NCBI GenBank assembly: GCA_019119685.1
Contig: DWWN01000051.1
Location: forward strand, 1 to 55,349
Reading direction: 5' to 3'
Length of the DNA stretch: 55,349 bases
From: Candidatus Faecalibacterium faecigallinarum
GTDB lineage: Bacteria; Bacillota; Clostridia; Oscillospirales; Ruminococcaceae
Numbering within the stretch: position 1 is the first letter of the stretch; every line of letters begins with the position of its first letter. The position numbers and the translations under genes are program-made. Below the pieces are notes generated by a model that saw only the letters and a program-made list of their open reading frames with translations, ran no database searches and was not told the origin of the DNA. Shown here piece after piece: positions 17,812 through 25,731 of this stretch.

Positions 17812-20800
17812 CCAACTGGACCCCGGCCCAGCGGGCCGCCATCGAGGACCGGGGCGGCGGCCTGCTGGTCAGCGCGGCGGCGGGCAGCGGCAAGACCGCC
17901 GTTTTGACCGAGCGGGCCGTCCGCCTCATCGCGGACCCGGTGCGCCCGGTGGACGCCGACCGGCTGCTGATCGTCACCTTTACCAACGCGGCCGCGGCCG
18001 AGCTGCGGGCCCGCATCGGGGAGAGCCTGCTGCGCCTGAGCCAGGCCGACCCTGCCAACGGCTGGCTGCGCCGCCAGCGGATGCTGCTGCAGCGGGCCCC
18101 CATCTGCACCATCGACGCGTTCTGCCTGGACCTGCTGCGCCGCCACTTCGAGGCGCTGGACATCCCGCCGGATTTTGCGCCCGCCGACGCCGGCAGCGTC
18201 CAGGCGCTGCGGGAGGCCGCCCTGTCCGACACCCTGGAAGCCGCCTGCCAGGACCCCGACTTCTGCGCCTTTGCCGACCTGTACGGCAAGGGCCGCAGCG
18301 ACGACGCAGCCGGCCGGGCCATCCTGCAGGTGTACGATTTTCTGCGCTCCCTGCCCGACTACGGCCGGCGGATGGAGGAGATGCTGGCCCCCTGGCAGCA
18401 GGCGGGCAGCTTTGCGGCGTCCCCCTGGCGGAGCCTGCTGCTGGACATGGCGGCCCGGCGGGCCCGCGCGGCCTGCGGCCTGTTGGAAGCGGCTTTCGCC
18501 GACTGCCAGGCCGACCTCGCCGAGGAGCGGGCCCGGGCCGAGGAAAGCCGAAAGACCGCTTCGGCCCGGGCGGCGGCCGCCCACAAGGTGGACGACAAAT
18601 TCGCCGAGCCGCTGGAACGGCTGGAAAGCGCCCTGGCCCTCCTGCGCCGGGTGGAAAGCCTGGCCGCTGCCGGCCAGTGGGAACCCCTCTATGACCTGCT
18701 GACCCCCTATGTGCTGGGGATGGAGCCGGAACCCGGCCTGAAAGGGATGAAGTCCCGGCTGGCCGGCCCCCGGAAAGCCGCCGTCAAGACCCGCGCCGCC
18801 GAGGCGGCCGGGCTGTTCGGCGAGATCCTGGACCTTGTCCCCTGCAGCGAGGCGGAGGCCGAGGAGGACCGGGCCCTGGCCGCCCCGCGGCTGGCGGCCC
18901 TGTTCCGGGCGGTGCGGGACTTTGACAGCCGCTTTGCCGCCAAAAAGAAGGAGCGCAAGCTGCTGGAATTCAGCGACTTCGAGCACTTGGCCCTCCGGCT
19001 GCTGCGCGGCCCCGACGGCGCGCCCACCGCCCTCTGCGCGGGGATACGGGCGGGCTACGGCGCGGTGATGGTGGACGAATACCAGGACACCAACGCCCTG
19101 CAGGACGCACTGTACCAGTGCCTCGCCGCCCCGGACGGGAGCAATTTGTTCCTGGTGGGCGACTTGAAACAGAGCATCTACCGCTTCCGCCAGGCCGACC
19201 CGGCCATCTTCCGGGAAAAGCTGGAGCACTGGCCGCCCCTGCCCGGCGGCGCGGCGCGGCCCCCCGTCCCCGAGGGCGGGCAGGCCCAAAACGCCCTGCT
19301 TGCCCTGGACGCCAACTTCCGCTCGGCCCCGGCGGTGGTGGAAGGGATCAACTTCTTCTTTGAACAGCTGATGACCCCCGACCTGGGCGACACCGCCTAC
19401 GGCCCCGGCCAGCGGCTGGTCTGCGGCGCGCCGGGGGACTACCAGGGCTCGGTGGAAGCCTGCCTGCTGCCCGACGACGAGCAGGAGACGGACGCCGCCT
19501 GGATCGCCGCCCGCATCGCCGCGCTGGTGGCCGGGGGCGAGCCTGTCCGCGGGGACAGCGGCGTCCGCCCCGTCCGCTACGAGGACTGCTGCATCCTGCT
19601 GGCGGCCCGGACCAGCTTCCCGGTCTACGTCCGGGCTTTGACCGAGCGGGACATCCCGGTCTACGCCGACGCGCGCGAAAACCTGTTCGAGGCCCCGCAC
19701 ATCCGGCCGCTGGTGGCCCTGCTCAAGATCATCGACAACCCCGCCCAGGACATCTACCTGGCGGCGGCCATGCTGGGGCCGGTGTTCGGCTTTACCGACG
19801 ACGACCTGGTCCGGCTGCGGGGGTACAAAAGGGGCGGCAGCCTCTACGGCGTGGTGGCCGCCCTTGCCCAGGAGGAGGCCGCGGCGGAGGACGCTCCCTT
19901 TGTCCGGCGGGTGCGGCAGTTCTACGCCCGCCTGACCGAGCTGCGGCGGCTGGCCCGCAGCGTGCCGGCCGAGCGGCTGCTGGAGGAGATCTTTGCCTCC
20001 ACCGGGTATCTGGCCGCGCTGGGCGCGATGGAAAACGGCCAGCGCCGCCGGGAGGACGCGCGGCGGTTCGCGGCGTTCTGTGCCGGGGCTGGCGCGGGGG
20101 GCATCTCGGCCCTGGTGCGCGCCATCGACGCAGCCAGCGCCGCCGGCGGCGAGACGGGCGAGACCGTCCCCGGCACGGCGCGGCCCGGCTGCGTTACCGT
20201 CATGACCATCCACCGCTCCAAGGGGCTGCAGTTCCCGGTGGTGTTCCTGGCCGACACGGGCCGTCGCTTCAACGCCGCCGACCTGCGGGAGCCGGTGCTG
20301 CTCCACCGGGCCTACGGCGCGGGCCTGCGGCTGCGGCAGGAGGGGGGCGAGCTGTACAAGACAGCCGCCTACACCGCCCTGGCCGCCGTCCACGAGCGGG
20401 AAATGCGCAGCGAACAGATGCGCCTGCTCTACGTGGCCCTGACCCGCGCCCAGGACAAGCTGATCCTGACCATGCCCCTGGGCATCACCCGGACGTCCAA
20501 CCCGCTGGAAAAGGCTGCGGCCTTCCTGGCGGCGGGGGCGGGGCCGGTGCTGCACAGCCAGGCCGGTTCCTTTGCGGGGTGGCTGCGGGCGGCTTTGCTG
20601 GTCCATCCCAACGGCGGGCCCCTGCGCCGGCTGGCGGGGGACCTGCAGCTGCCCTTTGCCCGGACGGACAGCGTCCTGACCCTGCTGCTCCCCGACGGGA
20701 CAGAGGCGTTCGAGCCGCCGGCCCCGCCGCCGCCCGCCCCCGCCGACCCGGCGCTGGTCAAAGCGCTGCGGGACGGCTTTGCCTGGCGGTATCCGGCGGC

Positions 20801-21470
20801 GGGCCTGTCCGAAGTGCCCGCCAAGGTCAGCGTGACCAGCATCGTCCACAAGGCGGGGGAGACCTCGCTGGAACGCCCCGCCTTCCTGGCCAGGGAGGGC
20901 CTTTCCGCCGCCGAGATGGGCACCGCGCTGCACGCCTTTATGGAACACGCCGATTTCGCCGCCCTGGCCGCCCCTGCCCGCGAGGGCCAGGCCGCCCTGC
21001 TGGCCGCGCTGGCCGCCGAGCGGGACCGCCAGACCGAAGCCCGGCTGACCGCCCCCGAGATCGCGGACAAGCTGGACCTTGCCCGGCTGGCCCGCTTCTT
21101 TGGCGGGGAGGCGTTCCGGCGGGTGCTGGCGGCGGAACAGGTGCTGCGGGAGTACGCCTTCATCACGGCCCTGCCCGCCGGAGCGGTGCTGGCCGCTCAG
21201 GGCCAGACCCCCGAGGAGATGCCCCCCGCTGCGGGCGGGGCGCAGGTGCTGGTGCAGGGCATCGCGGATATCCTGCTGGTTTTCCCCGACCACCTCGAGC
21301 TGCTGGACTACAAGACCGACCGCGGCAAGACCGAGGCGGACTTTTTGGCCGCCTACCGGCCCCAGCTGAACCTCTACGCCATCGCGGTGGAAAAGCGCTT
21401 TGCCCCCAAAAAGGTGACGTACAAGGGCATCTATTCCTTCAGCCTGGGCAAACTGATCGACGCGAATTAA
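17808..21470 (+). CDS. addA: ATP-dependent helicase/nuclease subunit AddA
   Basis: UvrD-like 3'-5' helicase with a C-terminal RecB-family nuclease, 1220 residues. The Walker A motif is VSAAAGSGKTAVLTERAV (residues 22-39). The Walker B region is MVDEYQDTNALQDAL. Motif III (LVGDLKQSIYRFRQADP), motif V (VTVMTIHRSKGLQFPVVF) and motif VI (MRLLYVALTRAQDKL) are all present. The nuclease shows GTALHAFMEHADF and LELLDYKTDRGKTEADF. All key residues appear intact. It works with AddB to resect double-strand ends and is followed by a terminator. Confidence 0.97.
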   Translation: MTNWTPAQRAAIEDRGGGLLVSAAAGSGKTAVLTERAVRLIADPVRPVDADRLLIVTFTNAAAAELRARIGESLLRLSQADPANGWLRRQRMLLQRAPICTIDAFCLDLLRRHFEALDIPPDFAPADAGSVQALREAALSDTLEAACQDPDFCAFADLYGKGRSDDAAGRAILQVYDFLRSLPDYGRRMEEMLAPWQQAGSFAASPWRSLLLDMAARRARAACGLLEAAFADCQADLAEERARAEESRKTASARAAAAHKVDDKFAEPLERLESALALLRRVESLAAAGQWEPLYDLLTPYVLGMEPEPGLKGMKSRLAGPRKAAVKTRAAEAAGLFGEILDLVPCSEAEAEEDRALAAPRLAALFRAVRDFDSRFAAKKKERKLLEFSDFEHLALRLLRGPDGAPTALCAGIRAGYGAVMVDEYQDTNALQDALYQCLAAPDGSNLFLVGDLKQSIYRFRQADPAIFREKLEHWPPLPGGAARPPVPEGGQAQNALLALDANFRSAPAVVEGINFFFEQLMTPDLGDTAYGPGQRLVCGAPGDYQGSVEACLLPDDEQETDAAWIAARIAALVAGGEPVRGDSGVRPVRYEDCCILLAARTSFPVYVRALTERDIPVYADARENLFEAPHIRPLVALLKIIDNPAQDIYLAAAMLGPVFGFTDDDLVRLRGYKRGGSLYGVVAALAQEEAAAEDAPFVRRVRQFYARLTELRRLARSVPAERLLEEIFASTGYLAALGAMENGQRRREDARRFAAFCAGAGAGGISALVRAIDAASAAGGETGETVPGTARPGCVTVMTIHRSKGLQFPVVFLADTGRRFNAADLREPVLLHRAYGAGLRLRQEGGELYKTAAYTALAAVHEREMRSEQMRLLYVALTRAQDKLILTMPLGITRTSNPLEKAAAFLAAGAGPVLHSQAGSFAGWLRAALLVHPNGGPLRRLAGDLQLPFARTDSVLTLLLPDGTEAFEPPAPPPPAPADPALVKALRDGFAWRYPAAGLSEVPAKVSVTSIVHKAGETSLERPAFLAREGLSAAEMGTALHAFMEHADFAALAAPAREGQAALLAALAAERDRQTEARLTAPEIADKLDLARLARFFGGEAFRRVLAAEQVLREYAFITALPAGAVLAAQGQTPEEMPPAAGGAQVLVQGIADILLVFPDHLELLDYKTDRGKTEADFLAAYRPQLNLYAIAVEKRFAPKKVTYKGIYSFSLGKLIDAN

Positions 21471-21500
21471 AACGGGACGCCCCCGGCGGGGCGGAACAAG

Positions 21501-21552
21501 AAAACCCCGGCGAAGGTGTGCAGCCTGTGCACATCTTGCCGGGGTGTTTTGC
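21501..21552. terminator. long bidirectional terminator between addA and xpt
   Basis: AACCCCGGC-AAG-TGTGCA pairs with TGTGCACA-CTT-GCCGGGGT around GCC, with A-run and T-run on either side. The genes converge here. Confidence 0.88.
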
Positions 21553-21563
21553 AGGGGAAAGCC

Positions 21564-22157
21564 TCAGCTCTGGTGGGGCTGGGGGCGGAAGACGATCTCG
21601 CCGGTATCGGCGTCCATCGACTCAACGATGGCCAGGGATTCCAGCTGGATGCCGCGGGCGCGGACCAGGTCGCCGCCGTGCTGGAAGCCCTTTTCCACTG
21701 CGATGCCGATGCCCTCAACGGTGGCGCCGGCCCGCTCGGCCAGGTCCAGCAGGCCCATCAGGGCGCAGCCGTTGGCCAGAAAGTCGTCCACGATCAGGAG
21801 GTGGTCCTCCGGGCCGAGGAACTTTTTGGAGACGATGACGTTGTAGATCTTTTTGTGGGTGAAGGACTGGATCTGCGTCTCGTAGTTGTCATAGTCCAGG
21901 TTGATGCTCATAGCCTTTTTGGCAAAGACCACCGGCACGTCCAGCTCGCTGGCGACGATGGCCGCAATGCCGATGCCGCTGGCCTCGATGGTCAGCACCT
22001 TGTTGATGGGCTTGCCCGCAAAAAGGCGCTTCCATTCCCGGGCCATCTCCCGGAACAGGGGAATGTCCATCTGGTGGTTGATAAAGCTGTCGACTTTCAG
22101 CACCCCGCCCGCCCGGACGATGCCGTCTTTGCGGATGCGCTCTTCCAGAAGTTTCAT
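21564..22157 (-). CDS. xpt: xanthine phosphoribosyltransferase
   Basis: Salvages xanthine to XMP using PRPP, 197 residues. It begins [31 protein letters not shown] (span 1-31), which is the Xpt start. The PRPP loop is [17 protein letters not shown] near residues 124-140 in the usual (hydrophobic)4-DD-xxANG arrangement. [17 protein letters not shown] is the second hallmark. A GCCGCC-GCAA-GGCGG hairpin sits just upstream of GGGAGGAG in the leader. I looked for a purine riboswitch and saw none. Confidence 0.95.
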   Translation of the reverse strand: MKLLEERIRKDGIVRAGGVLKVDSFINHQMDIPLFREMAREWKRLFAGKPINKVLTIEASGIGIAAIVASELDVPVVFAKKAMSINLDYDNYETQIQSFTHKKIYNVIVSKKFLGPEDHLLIVDDFLANGCALMGLLDLAERAGATVEGIGIAVEKGFQHGGDLVRARGIQLESLAIVESMDADTGEIVFRPQPHQS

Positions 22158-22214
22158 GCTTTGGCTCCTCCCTCCGCCTTGCGGCGGCTCACACTTCTTC
22201 TCTTGTTACCAAAC

Positions 22215-22243
22215 AGTATAACGGATTGCGGCAGGGGTGGCAA
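22215..22243 (-). promoter_or_regulatory. promoter of xpt
   Basis: On the minus strand, TTGCCA (22243-22238), 17 bases and TATACT (22220-22215). Confidence 0.8.
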
Positions 22244-22310
22244 TAGCTTTCCGGCGAAAATTTTACAAAAAACGCGCGGGGGCGGCGGCCGGTTTTTGGG
22301 CGCTGCCCTC

Positions 22311-22339
22311 TTGTGCTTTTGGCAGTTTTTGATTATACT
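22311..22339 (+). promoter_or_regulatory. promoter of the patatin-like gene
   Basis: TTGTGC 22311-22316, 17 bases and TATACT 22334-22339. Confidence 0.7.
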
Positions 22340-22419
22340 GTGTTCAATGGCGCCAGACGCGGCGGCTGCACGGGCGCGCCGCAGGCTGGAAGCTGCAACA
22401 AGAGGGGAGTGCGGGAATC

Positions 22420-23283
22420 ATGAAAACCGGATTGATCCTGGAAGGCGGCGCCATGCGGGGGATGTTCACCGCGGGCGTCACCGATGTTTGGATGGAGCAC
22501 GGCGTGACCTTCGACGGCGCGGTCGGCGTGTCGGCGGGGGCGGTGTTCGGCTGCAACTACAAGTCGCACCAGCCGGGCCGGGCCATCCGCTACAATTTGG
22601 CCTACTGCAACGACAAGCGGTACGCCAGCTTCCACAACCTGCTGCACACCGGAGACCTGTACAGCGAGCAGTTCTGCTACCACGAGATCCCGGAAAAGCT
22701 GGACCCCTTCGATGTGGAGACGTTTGCCGCCTCCCCGATGGAGTTCTTCGTGGTGTGCACCGAGCTGCGCACCGGCGACCCGGTTTACCACAAGTGCCGC
22801 ACCGGCGGCGCCGAGGACCTGAAGTGGATGCAGGCTTCGGCCTCCATGCCTCTGGCCGCCCGCACCGTCAAGATCGGGCAGCACAGGCTGCTGGACGGCG
22901 GCATCGCGGATTCGATCCCGGTGCGTTTCTTCGAGTCCATCGGCTACAGGCGCAACGTCATCGTCCTGACCCAGCCGAAGGACTACGAGAAAAAGAAAAA
23001 CAAGCTCCTGCCCGTCATCCGGGCCCGCTATGCCCGTTACCCTGCCTTTGTGGCGGCGGTGGCCGACCGGCACGAGCGGTACAACGAGACCCTCTCCTAT
23101 ATCTCGATGCTGGAGGAAGCCGGGGAGGCCTACGTCGTCCGGCCGCCCATCGCCCTGGAGATCGGCGCGATGGAGCGGGACCCCCGCCAGCTGCAGCGGG
23201 TCTACGACACCGGCCGGGCAGTGGCCGAAAAGCACCTGGATGATCTGGAGCGTTTCCTGGCCCGGGCCAAAGCCGAAGCATAA
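22420..23283 (+). CDS. patatin-like phospholipase family protein
   Basis: A 287-residue predicted serine acyl hydrolase. The oxyanion motif GGAMRGMF (residues 8-15), the nucleophile elbow GVSAG (Ser about residue 37) and the dyad aspartate in DGGIADSIPV (about residue 159) are all present, so a Ser-Asp dyad is predicted. There is no signal peptide, so it probably acts in the cytosol on lipid substrates that cannot be named. It resembles the YjjU-type bacterial patatins. A strong terminator follows, shared with the opposite-strand sodium pump genes. Confidence 0.9.
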   Translation: MKTGLILEGGAMRGMFTAGVTDVWMEHGVTFDGAVGVSAGAVFGCNYKSHQPGRAIRYNLAYCNDKRYASFHNLLHTGDLYSEQFCYHEIPEKLDPFDVETFAASPMEFFVVCTELRTGDPVYHKCRTGGAEDLKWMQASASMPLAARTVKIGQHRLLDGGIADSIPVRFFESIGYRRNVIVLTQPKDYEKKKNKLLPVIRARYARYPAFVAAVADRHERYNETLSYISMLEEAGEAYVVRPPIALEIGAMERDPRQLQRVYDTGRAVAEKHLDDLERFLARAKAEA

Positions 23284-23294
23284 CAGACAGAAAA

Positions 23295-23325
23295 AGCCTG
23301 CGCCCCCAAGGAGCGCAGGCTTTTT
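23295..23325. terminator. bidirectional terminator
   Basis: AAGCCTGCGC and GCGCAGGCTT around CCCCAAGGA, with an A-run and a T-run. It is shared by the patatin gene (+) and the gamma-like/beta sodium pump genes (-). Confidence 0.9.
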
Positions 23326-23343
23326 GTGCGGACGGAAGCCGGA

Positions 23344-23469
23344 TCAGCGGCTGCTGGTCAGTTTGCCCAGCAGCATGACCACCAGGATGATGACCGCGAT
23401 GACCAGGAAGATGCCCACCATACCGATCACCATGATCGGCAGGGTCTGGGCCAGAGAAGCGATGTTCAT
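23344..23469 (-). CDS. very small OadG-like membrane protein (sodium pump gamma-type), 41 residues
   Basis: A short gene read directly: MNIASLAQTLPIMVIGMVGI continuing with FLVIAVIILVVMLLGKLTSSR and TGA. One transmembrane helix (residues 12-35) ends in a short basic tail, the layout of the membrane part of oxaloacetate/glutaconyl-CoA decarboxylase gamma subunits. It lacks the usual Pro-rich linker. It lies on the same strand 210 bp downstream of the beta subunit gene, with repeat element E between. An AGAAAGGG ribosome-binding site precedes the ATG. The function as assembly partner of the beta subunit is inference. Confidence 0.72.
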   Translation of the reverse strand: MNIASLAQTLPIMVIGMVGIFLVIAVIILVVMLLGKLTSSR

Positions 23470-23497
23470 AGCAAAGCCCTTTCTATAGCATTCTACT

Positions 23498-23675
23498 GCG
23501 TCCAGGCCGTATGGGTACGGTCTGGACGCATCCGGGGAAAGAGACCGGCGGGAGCGTGCAGGGCCGCAAAGCCGTGTGCACGGCCTGCCGGTCTGTTTGG
23601 TCCAAAAGGGGATACCAGGGGAGAGGCGTTCTGCCCCGCGGCTGCGCGCAGAAACGGACCCCTCCCAGGCAGGGC
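23498..23675 (+). repeat. structured intergenic repeat element, divergent copy E
   Basis: Same hairpin order as B, C and D but with strongly diverged sequence. Stem 1 is GCGTCCAGGCC 23498-23508 with GGTCTGGACGC 23519-23529. Stem 2 is AGACCGGCGGG 23542-23552 with CCTGCCGGTCT 23584-23594. Both are complete apart from G-U pairs. The shared marks are GGGGATACCAGGGG near 23608 and CTGCGCGCAGAAA near 23642. Stem 3 is weaker. The 15-nt loop of stem 1 is not conserved here. The element lies inside the minus-strand sodium pump operon. Confidence 0.62.
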
Positions 23676-23679
23676 GGTT

Positions 23680-24813
23680 TTACGCGCCCATCAGGGTCAG
23701 CAGCAGGCCGCCGGCGATGACCGAGGCGATCTGGCCCGAGACGTTGACGCTGATGGAGTACATCAGCAGGAAGTTCTGGTTGTCCTCCGCCAGGCCCATC
23801 TGGTTGACCACACGGCCGCTCATGGGGAACGCCGAGATGCCGGCCGCGCCGATCATGGGGTTGATCTTCTTGCCTTCAGGCAGGAAGAGGTTGAGCAGCT
23901 TGGCGAACAGGACGCCGCCTGCGGTGTCGAACACGAAGGCGAACAGGCCCAGCGCCAGGATCAGGATGGTGTCGGGGCGGACGAACTTGTCGGCCGTCAT
24001 CTGGCTGGCGACGGTCATGCCCAGCAGGATGGTGATGAGGTTGGCCAGGGCATTCTGGGCGGTCTCGCTCAGGGAGTTCAGCACGCCGCACTCGCGCAGC
24101 AGGTTGCCGAACATCAGGAAGCCGACCAGCGCCACGCTGGCAGGGGCGACCAGGCCGGCCACCACGGTGACCACGATGGGGAACAGGATGCGGGTGGCGC
24201 GGGTGACGCTGCCCTTCTGGTAGGACATACGGATGCGCCGCTCTTTCTTGGTGGTGACGGCACGGATGACCGGCGGCTGGACGATGGGCACCAGAGCCAT
24301 ATAGCTGTAGGCGGCCACCATGATGGCGCCCAGGTACTGGGAGCCGAGGGTGTTGGCCACAAAGATGGCGGTGGGGCCGTCGGCAGCGCCGATGATGCCG
24401 ATGGAGACGGCGTCGTTCAGATTAAAGAAGATGCCTGCCAGGCAGACGGTAAAGAAGATGCCGAACTGAGCGGCCGCGCCGAACAGCATCAGCCAGGGCT
24501 TTTCCAGCAGGGGGCCGAAGTCGATCATGGCGCCGATGCCGATGAACAGCAGCAGGGGGAACAGCTCGTTCGACATACCTGCCTCGAACAGCACCGAGAG
24601 GGGGCCTTCGGTGTCGCCCTGGGTGATGGCGCCCGACAGGGGCAGGTTGACGAGGATGGCGCCGAAGCCCATCGGCAGCAGCAGGCTGGGCTCCATCTTT
24701 TTGGCAATGGCCAGGTAGATCAGCAGGCCGCCTACGATCCACATGACCAGCATCTGCCAGGTCAGGTTCCCGAAGTTCGAGAACAGACTTGTAAATTGTC
24801 CGATGATATCCAT
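23680..24813 (-). CDS. sodium ion-translocating decarboxylase subunit beta
   Basis: Membrane subunit (377 residues, about nine to eleven helices) of biotin-dependent decarboxylases that export Na+ while removing CO2 from a carboxybiotin. Diagnostic segments are FIGIGAMIDFGPLLEKPWLM, the Na+-site stretch IGIIGAADGPTAIF (near residues 140-153) and the C-terminal GAAGISAFPMSGRVVNQMG. The GcdB/OadB/MmdB substrate class cannot be told from the beta subunit alone. No alpha subunit or biotin carrier lies in the window; only the tiny gamma-like gene follows. ATG 24813 has GGAGGT at 24825-24830. Confidence 0.95.
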   Translation of the reverse strand: MDIIGQFTSLFSNFGNLTWQMLVMWIVGGLLIYLAIAKKMEPSLLLPMGFGAILVNLPLSGAITQGDTEGPLSVLFEAGMSNELFPLLLFIGIGAMIDFGPLLEKPWLMLFGAAAQFGIFFTVCLAGIFFNLNDAVSIGIIGAADGPTAIFVANTLGSQYLGAIMVAAYSYMALVPIVQPPVIRAVTTKKERRIRMSYQKGSVTRATRILFPIVVTVVAGLVAPASVALVGFLMFGNLLRECGVLNSLSETAQNALANLITILLGMTVASQMTADKFVRPDTILILALGLFAFVFDTAGGVLFAKLLNLFLPEGKKINPMIGAAGISAFPMSGRVVNQMGLAEDNQNFLLMYSISVNVSGQIASVIAGGLLLTLMGA

Positions 24814-24903
24814 GGTTTGTAAAATACCTCCTTCACGGGTTTGGCCGGACCGCGGCAGACAAAAAACGAGGACTGCCGCCCCGCGCCGTATGCCGCTGCC
24901 ATT

Positions 24904-24932
24904 ATTATAAAGTACCGCCTGAAAAAAGACAA
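24904..24932 (-). promoter_or_regulatory. promoter of the sodium pump genes
   Basis: On the minus strand, TTGTCT (24932-24927), 17 bases and TATAAT (24909-24904). The leader then contains a CGGCAG/CTGCCG hairpin before the ribosome-binding site. Confidence 0.82.
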
Positions 24933-24988
24933 GGGGATTCAAAAATTTTGTCGGGCTGTACAATTGCGCCCAAAAGCAAAATTGACTG

Positions 24989-25017
24989 TTGACAAACGCC
25001 CTGCCGGGTGCTAAAAT
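24989..25017 (+). promoter_or_regulatory. upstream promoter P1 ahead of tRNA-Tyr
   Basis: TTGACA 24989-24994, 17 bases and TAAAAT 25012-25017. It is one of a matched pair with the promoter at 25107. The transcript from P1 would include AACAGCTTT/AAAGCTGTT, a hairpin just before P2. Confidence 0.82.
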
Positions 25018-25106
25018 AAGCAAGCAGTCCGGCGCGGCCGGATGCACCGCAGCAAAGCGGGCAGGGCAGCCTGCAAAAACAGCTTTGAAAAAATTCAAAA
25101 AAGCTG

Positions 25107-25135
25107 TTGACAAACCGCAAAGCCTGTGGTAAAAT
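25107..25135 (+). promoter_or_regulatory. proximal promoter P2 of tRNA-Tyr
   Basis: TTGACA 25107-25112, 17 bases and TAAAAT 25130-25135, 45 bases before the tRNA. Confidence 0.88.
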
Positions 25136-25180
25136 AAACAAGTCGCCCGGCAAGATAAGTCGGCCGGCCAAACAAAATAA

Positions 25181-25265
25181 GGGCGTGTTCCCGAGTGGCC
25201 AATGGGGACAGACTGTAAATCTGCTGCTTAATGCTTCGGTGGTTCGAATCCACCCGCGCCCACCA
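25181..25265 (+). tRNA. tRNA-Tyr (anticodon GTA)
   Basis: Class II tRNA of 85 nt with a long variable arm. The acceptor arm is GGGCGTG with CGCGCCC. The anticodon loop CTGTAAA carries GTA. The T-arm contains GGTTCGAATCC. The discriminator is A and CCA is encoded. Bacterial tRNA-Tyr has a long variable arm, in agreement with the anticodon. Confidence 0.96.
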
Positions 25266-25296
25266 GATCCCGGATGCTTTTGCATCCGGGATTTTT
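25266..25296 (+). terminator. terminator of tRNA-Tyr
   Basis: GATCCCGGATGC and GCATCCGGGAT around TTTT, then TTTTTG. Confidence 0.92.
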
Positions 25297-25630
25297 GTTT
25301 TGCCAGAATGTACAAAGACGCTTGCCGTTCTTTGTGCAGGTTGGCAAAAACGGGACGCCCGGGGGCCGGGCAGGGGAGCGGGCAGCCGCGGAAAAAGCGG
25401 ATGATGGGGCAAAGCAGGACGCAGCAGCGATGAAAAAACGAAATAAAAAACAAAACATCCCATTATGCGGGGAAACTTTGTTTTTTTCTGGAGTACAGGC
25501 GGGGGGAATGGACCGGCTTTTTTGGACAGAGACGACAAAAAAGATCATGTGACTTTGACAGATAAACCAGAAAGTGGGATACAAGATACAAAATGTTGCG
25601 TTTTTATACAAAAACAGTTCATAAACTTGG
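25297..25630. other. gene-free stretch between tRNA-Tyr and the TRAP operon
   Basis: No credible coding region is seen. Composition shifts from GC-rich (25340-25430) to A-rich. An ACAAAG/CTTTGT inverted repeat lies at about 25311-25335. TTGACA at 25555-25560 with ATACAA 18 bases later could be an additional distal promoter. Confidence 0.45.
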
Positions 25631-25659
25631 TTGAGTATGGCAATGGCTTCTGGTATTTA
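25631..25659 (+). promoter_or_regulatory. probable promoter of the TRAP operon
   Basis: TTGAGT 25631-25636, 17 bases and TATTTA 25654-25659. Confidence 0.55.
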
Positions 25660-25731
25660 AATGCGGTATGATAAAGTCATACATTCGCATGGCGGGAGTG
25701 TGCCCGTCAAACCGAAACCAAGGAGGAGAGA

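Noticed and set aside
14356..21293. Very long minus-strand frames opposite addB and addA (over 1100 codons each)
   Set aside because: Both lie exactly opposite genes with clear AddA/AddB motifs, and they are rich in Gly, Gln, Arg and Pro without recognisable domains.
22158..22214. Possible purine riboswitch before xpt
   Set aside because: The leader is only about 50 bases and has a single GCCGCC-GCAA-GGCGG hairpin; the three-way junction core is absent.
25274..25552. A 92-codon frame after tRNA-Tyr
   Set aside because: It starts inside the tRNA terminator, has no ribosome-binding site and resembles no protein.
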